Source: Bacillus sp. OxB-1
GTDB lineage: Bacteria; Bacillota; Bacilli; Bacillales_A; Planococcaceae
Assembly (NCBI RefSeq): GCF_000829195.1
Contig: NZ_AP013294.1
Coordinates: 2,677,001 to 2,741,000 of the forward strand
Direction: 5' to 3'
DNA length: 64,000 nucleotides
Shown: positions 24,004 to 32,892 of the stretch, in pieces
Layout of the letters: every line of letters starts with the position of its first letter
How positions within the stretch are numbered: the stretch's first letter is position 1
Notes under the pieces: model-generated
Database searches by the model: none
Seen by the model: only the letters and a program-made list of their open reading frames with translations
What the model was told of the DNA's origin: nothing
Program-made: the position numbers and the translations under genes

Positions 24004-25322
24004 AAAACTATACGATTGCCCCCCTCCTGCTCCTGTTGGCCTGTCTTCTGCTGACAGCATGCGGGCCGGGCGGGATGTCCGGCGATGGGCCGGTTCCTTT
24101 TGATTTGAACCTCGGTAAAGCGGAACAGCCGGATGCCCCGGTGGATGATGGCAATCTGGTCATCTGGTCGGACATCCCGCTGGCCGAAGAGATGATCCGG
24201 GAGTTTGAAAAAGCGAATCCGGGGGTCCACGTCGACGTCCAGGAAAAATCGCTGGAAACCCAATTGGAGGAGTATATGCAGGCGATGATCGATCACACCC
24301 CGGTCGACGTCTTCGTCATGGACAGTTCCTTTCTCGGCAAATTCTCGACGCTGCAAGGGTTCGAGGATCTGTCGGGCGCGCCATACGGGGCGGAGCGATA
24401 CAGGGAGGGCGTGCCCGAAAAAGTCTGGGGGAACCATCTGTCCGTGAAGGATGATGCGTTGTTCGCACTCCCGGTCGCGCTCAGCCCGTCCGTTCTGTAC
24501 TACCGTGCGGATCTGATAGAAAAGTATGGATTCCCTTCTGAACCGGAAGCATTGGCCGTCTATCTGGAATCGGAGGAGAACCTCCTCGCGCTGGCAGAAG
24601 GGATGAAACCGCACGGCCACTCCATCTTCTTCTGGTATACGTACATCGTCGACCTGTATATCTCCCAATATGGATTCCTGGACGACTACCTGGAACACAA
24701 CATTCCAAAAGAGGACGTCCTCCATTCCATCGAGCTGATGAGCGAAATCATGCAGGAACAGTATGTGGTCAATAAAGACTTTTGGACGCCCGACGGACAG
24801 CGGGCGATTCGCAATGATGAGATCATCATGTTGTTCCTCGGGAGCTGGGGCGAGAAATACTTGCCCGAGTTCGCCCCCGATCAATCGGGTGCGTGGCGGG
24901 TGACCCGGATGCCATTTGACTTGTACGGCTGGTCTAGCAGCACGGCCCTCGCCATTCCGTCCCACAGCGGGAAGAAGGAGCTTGCCTGGAAATTCATCGA
25001 ATTCACAATGGAGCAAGGATTGGATTTTGAGGAATGGCCGCTTGTCCCCGCCTACGAACCTGTTCGGACAGAAGAATGGCGCCGGGAGCAGGCAAACCCC
25101 TACTTTGGCAATCAAAAAACCTATGCCTTATACGAGAATTTGATAGAAAAGACGGATGCGCATGAGTTGTCACCGTTCGATGATGAACTGTATCCATTGT
25201 TGTATGAAATCCTTTACCGAGGGATGGAACAGAAGCTGGAGGCGGAGGAGATTTATAAGAACTTCACAAACGCCGTAAATGAAAATTACAGCGAGGAGAT
25301 GGAGATGCTGCACAATAGGTGA
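24000..25322 (+). CDS. Extracellular solute-binding lipoprotein, family 1 (sugar type)
   Basis: A 440-residue lipoprotein with lipobox LLTACG near residue 21 and a class-B periplasmic-binding fold: NLVIWSDIPLAEEMIREFEKANPGV at the start of the mature part and SSTALAIPSHSGKKELAWKFIEF in the C-terminal lobe. ABC permease and ATPase genes are absent nearby. Instead it is translationally coupled to a GGDEF protein (4-bp overlap), an unusual arrangement that suggests a sensory role. A decayed fragment of a close paralogue lies at 35008. A terminator-like hairpin follows. Confidence 0.85.
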   Translation: MKNYTIAPLLLLLACLLLTACGPGGMSGDGPVPFDLNLGKAEQPDAPVDDGNLVIWSDIPLAEEMIREFEKANPGVHVDVQEKSLETQLEEYMQAMIDHTPVDVFVMDSSFLGKFSTLQGFEDLSGAPYGAERYREGVPEKVWGNHLSVKDDALFALPVALSPSVLYYRADLIEKYGFPSEPEALAVYLESEENLLALAEGMKPHGHSIFFWYTYIVDLYISQYGFLDDYLEHNIPKEDVLHSIELMSEIMQEQYVVNKDFWTPDGQRAIRNDEIIMLFLGSWGEKYLPEFAPDQSGAWRVTRMPFDLYGWSSSTALAIPSHSGKKELAWKFIEFTMEQGLDFEEWPLVPAYEPVRTEEWRREQANPYFGNQKTYALYENLIEKTDAHELSPFDDELYPLLYEILYRGMEQKLEAEEIYKNFTNAVNENYSEEMEMLHNR

Positions 25323-25337
25323 AATGTGATAGAAAAC

Positions 25338-25371
25338 GGAAAAAATGCCCGGGCTGCCGAGCGTTTTTTCC
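25338..25371 (+). terminator. Intrinsic terminator after the solute-binding gene
   Basis: GGAAAAAATGC pairs with GCGTTTTTTCC (one G-U), ending in a T-run, 16 bp past the stop. Confidence 0.7.
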
Positions 25372-25441
25372 ATTTTCATTTCATAAAACAGAGGGTTGTC
25401 TTGCAAAATACCAGCGTCGAACCGAGCAACTTACACCATTC

Positions 25442-25505
25442 CATCCCTCCTCCGATTGTCAGACTACTTACTATCATCCTCTCAATCACGAACATACATT
25501 AATTT
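25442..25505. repeat. Rpn upstream region, copy 2
   Basis: CATCCCTCCTCC followed by a sequence closely related to 23086-23150, in the same orientation. On the minus strand it supplies GGAGGAGGG and an ATG but no Rpn frame follows, so it is a relic. With copy 1 it flanks the GGDEF/solute-binding pair as direct repeats. Confidence 0.65.
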
Positions 25506-25528
25506 AAACTTCAGACATCAGCTCCATC

Positions 25529-26077
25529 CTACTCCAATCCCGGATACACAACCGTCCCATCCTCTTCGATGATCGGCATGGCGCCCCATTTGCCCAGTTC
25601 ATGCGGAACCAGCTCGCCGTCCTCTTTCAGTGGAATGATATGAACGACATCCCACTCCCGCACGGCGAGCCAATTGCTGATCAGCAGGCGGTGGCAGCGG
25701 GCGGGATGCCGTTCCGAACAGCAATACGCCGTCCGCTTCTCTTCTGCCAACTCCGTCAACCGCCCGATTCCGTCCGCAAAGCAATGCGACAGCGTATAAT
25801 CTGCATAGTTATGGAAGGAATTATTCTGCCAGCCATCATTGAGTGCGGGCGAGACCAGGTCGGAAGCCGGACGCCTGCCGCCCAGCTCGGGCATGTGAAC
25901 GTACTCGATGCCCGCTTCCGGCAGCCATACCGCCATTTCCTCTTTTTTGAACCACGGAAACTTCCGGCTGCCCGGGAAGGAACGCACATCGACGAGCCGT
26001 TCAATCTCGGCGAGCCGCAGTAAATCTATAAATTCGTCCTTTGTATTGGAGTAATGTCCGATTGTGTAAATTTCCAT
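25529..26077 (-). CDS. DUF488-family protein
   Basis: A 182-residue soluble protein with the DUF488 hallmarks: IYTIGHYSNTKDEF at the start, LVDVRSFPGSRKFP, and CCSERHPARCHRLLIS with the conserved Cys-Glu...Cys-His. The family is widespread and of unknown function. The ATG at 26077 follows GAGGGGG. It stands between the solute-binding gene and the DUF3427 helicase, with no obvious partnership. Confidence 0.88.
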   Translation of the reverse strand: MEIYTIGHYSNTKDEFIDLLRLAEIERLVDVRSFPGSRKFPWFKKEEMAVWLPEAGIEYVHMPELGGRRPASDLVSPALNDGWQNNSFHNYADYTLSHCFADGIGRLTELAEEKRTAYCCSERHPARCHRLLISNWLAVREWDVVHIIPLKEDGELVPHELGKWGAMPIIEEDGTVVYPGLE

Positions 26078-26164
26078 GTGAAAACCCCCTCGTTTACTCT
26101 ACTGATTCCTTTGCTTGGGAGGTGTGAAACATGAGTGGATCAAAATTGCAAAGGACATAAAAAA

Positions 26165-26194
26165 GACCGCTCAATTAAAATAAATTGAACGATC
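26165..26194 (-). terminator. Intrinsic terminator of the helicase operon
   Basis: GATCGTTCAATT and AATTGAGCGGTC (minus strand) form a stem with two mismatches, followed by a run of six T. It lies about 30 bp past the helicase stop. Confidence 0.75.
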
Positions 26195-26223
26195 AGTATA
26201 GCAACACCGGTAGAAAGAAACAC

Positions 26224-29200
26224 TTATAGAACGCTTTTATTCGCCACTGGCATCAGCTTTGCCGGTATACTCTCATGCAACCGCCAAACGAAACTAATCG
26301 GGCGATTTCCCTCATGACTTACATAATCAGCTGTTCCGAGGAAAGTGAAAGGCGATGTATAGCCATCTTTCTGCTTCGATTCACGCACGAACAAAGCAAT
26401 TTTATTCCCTGTCTGACGTTGGTTTATATATCGCTTTCCTGTTGGGCTCGTATCGGATGTCTTATTTTGAGACTGCCAATGGAATAAACGGTCGCTTATG
26501 GCGTAATCCTCATACAGCGTGGACGGTGAGAAGTCTTTGTCTGATTTATTCAACGTAATAAAGAAAACGTCTGTCTGTTTATCCTCGAAATACTTAACAC
26601 CTTCCCTAAAGGCCGGCTTAGCCGCTTCGTTAAAGTAACCAAATGCCGCCAATACTTGATCAGATGTATACTGGGCATGTACGCGAAGCGGAGAGATGAA
26701 TTCAAATGGAGATGGCTTCTTTACAGTTCGAATAGTTTCCATACACGCGTCTAATACTTGTCTTACTTCACTTTTGAGCGCTTCAGTTGCTAGTAGCATT
26801 TGTATCCCTTCATGTATAGAGGTGAAACCAAAATCCTCAGGTGGGGCGTCGAAGAACGAATAATAGAACATGCCTATCATCAGGCGTTGTTCTTCGTTTT
26901 CAATTATGCCCTTCGCAAGATATGTTTGATAAAATCGGATGAGATCGGGAGAGTCCAAATGAAATAAAGCATGAATTCTCTTTGTCACCACTTCCTCAAA
27001 TTCACTTTCAAAATGGTTGCCGATTCCTGCCTCCACTTTTAACCTCTCAAATGATCTATTTTTTCCTCTTCCATAAAATTCAGCAAGCGAAAGATGATAA
27101 AACTGTAGGAAATTTACTAGTGTCAACGGTTCTCCTGTGTCTTGTTCAAAGTGTTTCATCATTTTTATCAAATTCTGTTTACTGTTTTTTACTTCTTTTA
27201 CATTTCGTAAAATATATTCTTTCGCCTGCTTCTCCATTTGGATTACGGAACCCTTTGGTAAATGGAAAAAACCATTTTCAAGATAATGTCGAACAGAGTG
27301 CTTTGTTCTTCCCATAAGAGCGCGGAACTTCTCTTCAAATGGATAATCTACATGGGCTTGTCCAACAAAGTCCAACACCGTTAAACACTCTTTTCCTTCA
27401 GCTAAACGCAGTCCCCTTCCCAATTGTTGCAAGAAGACGGTAAGGCTTTCAGTCGGTCTTAGGAATAAAACCGTATTCACTTCGGGAATATCGATTCCTT
27501 CATTATATAAATCTACTACAAATATAAATGTAATTTCTCCAGCTACCAACTTTCGTTTCGCCGTTTCGCGATCTTCAACAGAAGAATTCCCATGGAGCGC
27601 AATCGAAGCAATGTTTTTCTGATTAAAATAGGCAGCCATATATTTGGCATGTTCAACAGAAACACAGAACCCTAGCCCTTTAACTTGCTCCAAGGAAGTA
27701 ACATACTTTTTGATACTTTGGATCACTAAGTCACTGCGACGATCATTCGATGTGTACACATTCGATAATGCTTCAACATCGTATCCCTTTTTGGACCATT
27801 TGATAGCAGATAAATCAACTGTGTCGGTAACACAAAAATAATGAAACGGGCTGAGTAATTTCCGATCTATCGCTTCTGTTAAACGCATTTCAGAAGCGAT
27901 CCGATCATCAAAATAGCCAAGTACATTTTCATTATCCATTCGTTCGGGGGTTGCAGTCAGACCGAGCAAAATTGCTGGTTTGTAATATTCTAACAATGCA
28001 CGATAGGTTGGAGCGGTAGCATGATGAAATTCATCCACGATGACAAAGTCGTAAAAATCCGCAGTTGTTTTATTGATCATTTCTCTACTGTTCCAACTTT
28101 GGATACTCATAAAAAGATGATCAAAAGAAGTAGGCTCATGACGACCAACGAACATCTCTCCAAAGTTAGCATCTTTTAAAATTGCACGAAACGTATGCAT
28201 ACTTTGCTTTAATATCTCTTCCCGGTGTGCTATAAACAGGAGTTTTGCATTTGGATTTTCCTGTAAGTACCTTTTGAAATCAAATGCCGAAATAACTGTT
28301 TTTCCTACACCAGTTGCGGCTACGACTAAATTTTTGGTATGTCCGTACAAAGTACGTTCTGCTTCCAGTTCATCTAAAATTTCCTGTTGATAATGATAAG
28401 GGCGGATATCAAAGAGATAGGTCTCATTCGACTCAGCTACCCGATCTACTAAAGAGCGGCGCACCAGCGACCAATTTTCTTCATTCTCAGATGACAGGCT
28501 CTTGAATTCCTCGTCATTCCAATAACTTTCAAAAGTGGCTTCAAACTTACGAATAATATCAAAAGAATCCTTCTCTGTTACTTTCAAGTTCCACTCCAAG
28601 CCTGAGGTTAGAGCTGGATTTGAAAGGTTGGAAGAGCCAATATATGCAGTGCTAAACTCAGTTTTCCTTTTAAACAAATAGGCTTTCGCATGCATACGTG
28701 TCCTTTCTTTGTCTAGCGATATTCGAATCTCCGTATTTGGCAGTTTGCTCAACTCTTCGAGGGCTTTGTAATCGGTAGCCTCCATATAAGAGGTAGTCAG
28801 GATATTCAGCTGGCCTCCTCGCTCTGTAAACTCCCGCAATTCTTCGATCAAAATACGGATGCCAGACCATTTAATAAAAGACACCAGCCATTCGATTTTA
28901 TCCGCAGTTATAATTTCTTTCTTTAGTTCCTCTAACATATTTGGCTCTGTAGGAGAGCCCGTGAAGAGAGAACTTTGTGAAAGCGGTGTCACAGGGCGGG
29001 GTACCCTTCTTTTCTTCAGAGAGTGTGCCGTATTAATCGTTTTATAAACGGAAGTAAGTATTTCCGCATGTTCATCTAATCTCAATAAAGCAAAATCATC
29101 GCTGTCTATAGTTCGGTTGAGAACATGAATGATTTCATTACATGTCTGAATTTGTTTTAACAATGCCTGCCCCTCATTACCTTTATTGTTTTCTCTGACA

Positions 29201-29367
29201 TAAGAGAGCGCAGTTTTTGTAACAGAAGAAACATAGGAGGATAACATCGTTTTTGCCTCTGCGACATCCATCTTTTCATATTCAATGGCATATTCGTCCC
29301 CGGACAGACTCGCAAGGCTTTTCTTAATTTTTTCATTCAGTACTTGTTCATAGATCCCTTCCTGCAT
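26224..29367 (-). CDS. PLD-like / DEAD-box helicase / DUF3427 protein
   Basis: A 1047-residue multidomain protein. A helical N-terminus leads to a phospholipase D-like domain (about residues 150-290) with HAKAYLFKR and YIGSSNLSNPAL, an HKD-type motif lacking the Asp. A superfamily-2 helicase follows (AATGVGKTVIS, VDEFHHAT, LGLTATPER, QLGRGLRLAEG), then the DUF3427 C-terminal region. Proteins of this kind are found near restriction and other defence genes and are suspected nucleic-acid processing machines; direct function is unproven. The ATG at 29367 lies inside the Nudix gene's 3' end, so the two are translated together. It is likely an accessory DNA repair or defence gene. Confidence 0.85.
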   Translation of the reverse strand: MQEGIYEQVLNEKIKKSLASLSGDEYAIEYEKMDVAEAKTMLSSYVSSVTKTALSYVRENNKGNEGQALLKQIQTCNEIIHVLNRTIDSDDFALLRLDEHAEILTSVYKTINTAHSLKKRRVPRPVTPLSQSSLFTGSPTEPNMLEELKKEIITADKIEWLVSFIKWSGIRILIEELREFTERGGQLNILTTSYMEATDYKALEELSKLPNTEIRISLDKERTRMHAKAYLFKRKTEFSTAYIGSSNLSNPALTSGLEWNLKVTEKDSFDIIRKFEATFESYWNDEEFKSLSSENEENWSLVRRSLVDRVAESNETYLFDIRPYHYQQEILDELEAERTLYGHTKNLVVAATGVGKTVISAFDFKRYLQENPNAKLLFIAHREEILKQSMHTFRAILKDANFGEMFVGRHEPTSFDHLFMSIQSWNSREMINKTTADFYDFVIVDEFHHATAPTYRALLEYYKPAILLGLTATPERMDNENVLGYFDDRIASEMRLTEAIDRKLLSPFHYFCVTDTVDLSAIKWSKKGYDVEALSNVYTSNDRRSDLVIQSIKKYVTSLEQVKGLGFCVSVEHAKYMAAYFNQKNIASIALHGNSSVEDRETAKRKLVAGEITFIFVVDLYNEGIDIPEVNTVLFLRPTESLTVFLQQLGRGLRLAEGKECLTVLDFVGQAHVDYPFEEKFRALMGRTKHSVRHYLENGFFHLPKGSVIQMEKQAKEYILRNVKEVKNSKQNLIKMMKHFEQDTGEPLTLVNFLQFYHLSLAEFYGRGKNRSFERLKVEAGIGNHFESEFEEVVTKRIHALFHLDSPDLIRFYQTYLAKGIIENEEQRLMIGMFYYSFFDAPPEDFGFTSIHEGIQMLLATEALKSEVRQVLDACMETIRTVKKPSPFEFISPLRVHAQYTSDQVLAAFGYFNEAAKPAFREGVKYFEDKQTDVFFITLNKSDKDFSPSTLYEDYAISDRLFHWQSQNKTSDTSPTGKRYINQRQTGNKIALFVRESKQKDGYTSPFTFLGTADYVSHEGNRPISFVWRLHESIPAKLMPVANKSVL

Positions 29368-29761
29368 AGCTCATCACCCTTTCAACTGCTGGAATATCAG
29401 CTGGAGCCCATTGTAAGGTCTCTAGCTGTGGAATTGATACCCATTTCAACTCTGCATGCTCCTTGGCCACCGGATGCCCTTTTATAATCTTTGCAAAATA
29501 TGTCTCTAAACGAACGACAAAGGAATCATATGCATACGTCGTATCTTCTACTAAATCCCCAATTGAGATCTCGCACTCAATCTCTTCATAAATTTCCCGA
29601 TACAGTGCCTGTTTTGTTGTTTCACCAGCTTCAATTTTACCACCCGGGAATTCCCAATAGCCTGGTAACGTCATGGAAGAAGAACGTAATGCACATAGAA
29701 TCTCGCGGTTCTCATTATGTATAATTGCTCCGACTACATGAATGTTTCGAATAGCTTTCAC
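29348..29761 (-). CDS. Nudix (deoxy)nucleoside triphosphate pyrophosphohydrolase, MutT-like
   Basis: A protein of about 137 residues with a full Nudix box, GGKIEAGETTKQALYREIYEE, inside a MutT-like fold; RSSSMTLPGYWEFPGG resembles 8-oxo-dGTP or CTP pyrophosphohydrolases. The start is uncertain: GTG at 29761 gives the usual opening (KAIRNIHVVGAII), while TTG at 29788 would add nine residues; neither has a strong ribosome site. The stop lies 20 bp inside the DUF3427 helicase gene, so the pair forms a unit in which the Nudix enzyme may process a nucleotide linked to the helicase. Confidence 0.85.
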   Translation of the reverse strand: MKAIRNIHVVGAIIHNENREILCALRSSSMTLPGYWEFPGGKIEAGETTKQALYREIYEEIECEISIGDLVEDTTYAYDSFVVRLETYFAKIIKGHPVAKEHAELKWVSIPQLETLQWAPADIPAVERVMSYAGRDL

Positions 29762-29838
29762 CTTACAATCTATTATTTGGTCTAGCAAACAACCAACTTC
29801 TCCTCAGCATCGCTAATATCCTATCCCGTGTAGGTAGG

Positions 29839-29870
29839 CTATGCAAACTGTCCAGTTACAGCTTGCATAG
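29839..29870. other. Extended imperfect palindrome
   Basis: CTATGCAA-a-CTGT-N6-ACAG-c-TTGCATAG: twelve pairs interrupted by one mismatch, between the Nudix and dehydrogenase genes. It has no T-run on either side. It may be a weak terminator or a protein-binding site. Confidence 0.4.
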
Positions 29871-29894
29871 TTTAGGATGGAAGAAGTGAGAGTA

Positions 29895-30881
29895 TTATCC
29901 TTCCATAGTATTCCAAACCCTTCCATCAATCAAATTCCCTGGCCGCTCCCCTCTCAACCCCGCCCGCAAATTCTCCTCCGCGACTTTCGCCATTTTCAGT
30001 TCGGTCTCAGCGGTGCTGGAGCCGATGTGCGGGAGGGTGACGACATTGTCCATTTGGAGCAACGGGTTGGCCGGGGCGACGGGTTCTTGGGCGAAGACGT
30101 CGAGTCCGGCGGCTGCAATTTCTTTGGTTTGGAGGGCTTCGATCAGGTCGGGTTCGACGACAGTGCCGCCGCGCGAGACGTTGATGAAGATGGCGGATTG
30201 CTTCATTAGTTCGAACTCCTTCTTGCCGATCAGCTCTTCCGTCTCTGGCGTCAGCGGTGTGATGAGCAGGACGAAATCGGATTCGCGCAGGAGGTCTTCG
30301 AGGCTCCGGTAGACGGCGGCGAATCGTTTTTCCGCTTCGGGTTTCGGCGTACGGCTGTTGTAGAGGATGTCCATGTTGAAACCGAAATGCGCGCGCTGGG
30401 CGATGGCTTGGCCGATGCGTCCCATGCCGATGATGCCGAGTTTTTTGTGGTGGACGTCCACTCCGAAAAACGCGTCGGGCAGGCTTTCCGTCCACTGGCC
30501 TTCCTTGACGTAGCGGTCCAGCTCGGGCAGCCGTCTTGCCGTCGCGAGGATCAGCGCCATCGACAGGTCCGCCACGGTGTCGTCGAGGACGCCGGGCGTG
30601 TTCGTCGCGAGGATGCCGCGCTTCGTCAGCTCGTCGATGTCGAAGTGGTTGTATCCGACCGAGACGGTGCTGACGATTTTCAAGTTCGGCGCCTTCTCGA
30701 GCAGCTCCCGGTCGGCCGGGAAACGCGTACCGATGACGCCTTCCGCTTCATGCAGGAATGCGAGGAAGTCGGGGTCGTTTTTCGGGTTTATATTTTTAAA
30801 ATAGCGGACATCATAGTCTTGCTGCAGGGCTTGCAGGACGGAAGGTGCCACGCGCTCGTATGCGATCACTTTTTGTTTCAT
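29895..30881 (-). CDS. D-2-hydroxyacid dehydrogenase (glyoxylate/hydroxypyruvate reductase type)
   Basis: A 328-residue NAD(P)-dependent dehydrogenase. The nucleotide-binding glycine motif is GIIGMGRIGQAIA, the catalytic Arg is in NVSRGGTV, the Glu in AGLDVFAQEP and the His in TLPHIGSST. The whole resembles GyaR/GhrB enzymes that reduce glyoxylate or hydroxypyruvate to glycolate or D-glycerate. The second ATG (30881, MKQKVIAYERV) is preferred as start; the ribosome site is weak in either case. It is monocistronic. Base composition is noticeably richer in G+C than in the helicase gene before it. Confidence 0.87.
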   Translation of the reverse strand: MKQKVIAYERVAPSVLQALQQDYDVRYFKNINPKNDPDFLAFLHEAEGVIGTRFPADRELLEKAPNLKIVSTVSVGYNHFDIDELTKRGILATNTPGVLDDTVADLSMALILATARRLPELDRYVKEGQWTESLPDAFFGVDVHHKKLGIIGMGRIGQAIAQRAHFGFNMDILYNSRTPKPEAEKRFAAVYRSLEDLLRESDFVLLITPLTPETEELIGKKEFELMKQSAIFINVSRGGTVVEPDLIEALQTKEIAAAGLDVFAQEPVAPANPLLQMDNVVTLPHIGSSTAETELKMAKVAEENLRAGLRGERPGNLIDGRVWNTMEG

Positions 30882-31004
30882 TGTTTCATTCCCCATTCTG
30901 ATTCGTGTTGTATGGTAGGCTTGCCTCCCACCACCATATCAGAAAATGGCATGTCTTTCATTTGACGGGAAATAAAAAAACGCATACGGCGCGGGATTTG
31001 ACGG

Positions 31005-31121
31005 TTATCGGGCGGAGTCCTCGATGAACCCCTCCACCGGGCTCGCGAGGTCTGGGAAAACGGCGTCCGCGAGAGGATCGGATGCGCCGAGGTAGGCCCC
31101 TATCGTGCCGGCTTCTTTACG
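31005..31121 (-). pseudogene. 3' relic of a HAD-IIIA phosphatase gene
   Basis: The minus strand reads RKEAGTIGAYLGASDP, then LADAVFPDLAS...FIEDSAR and a stop. This parallels the C-terminal 35 residues of the intact phosphatase at 34356 (GKKAGTKGVFLGSADP, LADAVFPDLA...IIEDTAQS). There is no upstream remainder, so it is a fragment of a duplicated paralogue left beside the DUF2812 gene. Confidence 0.75.
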
Positions 31122-31183
31122 CAACTCCGGATGAATTTGTTTCCATCCGCCATACATCTGTTGGAATGATTTGGACAAGCTCC

Positions 31184-32374
31184 CTATTCCGCAATCAACC
31201 CCATCTTCGCCACGACTCCCGTAAGAACCGCCTCCAACTCCGCATACCCATGGTATCGTACATAGACGACGGCTTTCCCCCTCCGAGCGACGATTTCCTT
31301 CACTTCCGCGTCTTCATGGACGAGCAATCGATCCAAGTCCGGATGCGCCGTCTCGATGAATTGTTCATTTCCATACTGGTATCGTTTCACGAGGTCCGAA
31401 ACGAGGGGATCCGCCAAGGAAAGCATTGACAGCCGGTAGACTTTCGTATGGAGGCTCGGGGAATAGCCGCCGCTCTCGTCGTCCCATGTCTCCCCCGGGA
31501 CCGTTCCGCTTTCGTCGGTGTCGTATTGGAGGGGCGCCAGCGGACTCCAGTTATAGGAATACCGGTTGGCCCAATCGACATCGTCTATCATATACGGCTC
31601 CCGGATCAATTCAGGATTTTGCTCGATTTCCGCCAAGCGGACAATCGGCAATTCAGGACTCGACCCGGGCAGCGTGGCCGTCTTTTCTTTCACAAGATAC
31701 ATGATGGGCATGACGGCGCTCGCCGCTGCGAACAATAAAAATAGCAGTGCAATGAAAGTATGGCGCCGCCAACGCTTCCGATAAGGTGCATGATGGTCGA
31801 TCGGTCTTCCTTCGTTGAGCCGCTTCTGCAGCGCACGGATGGAGACGGCTCCCCTCACTGCAATATAGGCCTGATACCCGATGACGACTGTCAGTACCGT
31901 CTGTTGGACCGCCATCCCTTCGACGAGCATATAAACGGGCGTCCTATCAAGAAACCAGAGCGAGGACAGCATGCCGGCGATCAAAAGAAGCGCAACTAAT
32001 ATGAAGAGGGCGTTTCCAAACAGCTTTTTGTCCAGCTCCCGTAGTGTATACGCCTGCTCGGCGGGGTCCGTATGCAATTCGGGCGCCTCACGCTCAGCGG
32101 GAGAAGAGAACACGTAAAACGCGCCGTATTGCGTCACGAACTCCCAGCCGCCCTCCTCGTACAGCTCCATTTGCTCCTCTGACATTTTTTTATGAATCGA
32201 CACATCGATCCGATAGCGCGTCCGCTTTGGCTCCCCTCGTTCGAATCGCGCGAAGATCCGTCCCAACTTTTTCAAATGAAGGCCTTGCGCCGCCATATCC
32301 GCGAACCAGCTTTCATGCTCCCCGATCCGCCATTCGTCACTGCGGAGCCTGCGTACCATCTTACTCATCTTCAC
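31184..32374 (-). CDS. DUF2812 membrane protein
   Basis: A 396-residue protein. The N-terminal DUF2812 domain (SWFADMAAQGLHLKKLG, RYRIDVS) is followed by four hydrophobic helices (about residues 120-240) and a C-terminal extracytoplasmic or soluble region. DUF2812 genes regularly follow a PadR regulator, and do so here with a 14-bp overlap. The GTG at 32374 and an ATG at 32368 are both possible starts. The function is unknown; PadR partners are often membrane stress or efflux components. Confidence 0.85.
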   Translation of the reverse strand: MKMSKMVRRLRSDEWRIGEHESWFADMAAQGLHLKKLGRIFARFERGEPKRTRYRIDVSIHKKMSEEQMELYEEGGWEFVTQYGAFYVFSSPAEREAPELHTDPAEQAYTLRELDKKLFGNALFILVALLLIAGMLSSLWFLDRTPVYMLVEGMAVQQTVLTVVIGYQAYIAVRGAVSIRALQKRLNEGRPIDHHAPYRKRWRRHTFIALLFLLFAAASAVMPIMYLVKEKTATLPGSSPELPIVRLAEIEQNPELIREPYMIDDVDWANRYSYNWSPLAPLQYDTDESGTVPGETWDDESGGYSPSLHTKVYRLSMLSLADPLVSDLVKRYQYGNEQFIETAHPDLDRLLVHEDAEVKEIVARRGKAVVYVRYHGYAELEAVLTGVVAKMGLIAE

Positions 32375-32660
32375 CGTCCCCCTCCAACAGGCTGCCGTCC
32401 CGCAGGAGCGACTGCAGCCTCTTATACTCTGCGCGCAAGGCTCGCTCCCCCTCTGCTGTAATTTGATACGTTTTTCTCCTGCCGTCCTCTTCTGCCAATG
32501 AAATCAGACCGTCTTTTTGCATCCGTGAAAGGACGCCATACAGTGTCCCCGGCCCCATTTGCAATCTGCCGCGCGAAACGTCCGCAATGGCCTGCATGAG
32601 CTGATATCCATGGCTCGGATTCAGCAACGCCAGCAAGACATAGTACATCGCCTCGGTCAT
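32361..32660 (-). CDS. PadR-family transcriptional regulator
   Basis: A 99-residue winged-helix repressor: MTEAMYYVLLALLNPSHGYQ and GPGTLYGVLSRMQKDGLI are the PadR helix and recognition region, followed by the wing (GRRKTYQITAEGERAL) and a short dimerisation helix. The ATG at 32660 follows GGGAGG; the frame reaches 32690. It overlaps DUF2812 and probably represses both genes through the CGATATATCG palindrome in its promoter, releasing on an unknown ligand. Confidence 0.9.
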   Translation of the reverse strand: MTEAMYYVLLALLNPSHGYQLMQAIADVSRGRLQMGPGTLYGVLSRMQKDGLISLAEEDGRRKTYQITAEGERALRAEYKRLQSLLRDGSLLEGDGEDE

Positions 32661-32701
32661 CGGGCCTCCCTTGTACGTCACTTTCCGCATGTCTCCTCTC
32701 T

Positions 32702-32730
32702 ATTATGTATCTCGATATATCGTGTGACAA
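32702..32730 (-). promoter_or_regulatory. PadR promoter with operator in the spacer
   Basis: The -35 TTGTCA (32730-32725) and -10 CATAAT (32707-32702) are separated by 17 bp. The perfect palindrome CGATATATCG (32713-32722), part of TCTCGATATATCGTGT, occupies the spacer, so bound repressor would block polymerase. Confidence 0.8.
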
Positions 32731-32892
32731 AATAGTACTTCCCATTTCCTTTTTTGTAAATGAAAATCTAGCATTCTACCGAAAAAACAGGAGCAAAGGG
32801 GCCCGTGGGCGGAACCGGAACAATTGTTGGTGATAGACGTCTCGTTTACAGGAAGTATCCGCTCGCATACAAATTGTCATGAGGTGAATAAA

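Noticed and set aside
23964..25115. 383-codon minus-strand frame opposite the solute-binding lipoprotein
   Set aside because: A shadow of the coding strand; the plus strand has a lipobox, ribosome coupling and a known fold.
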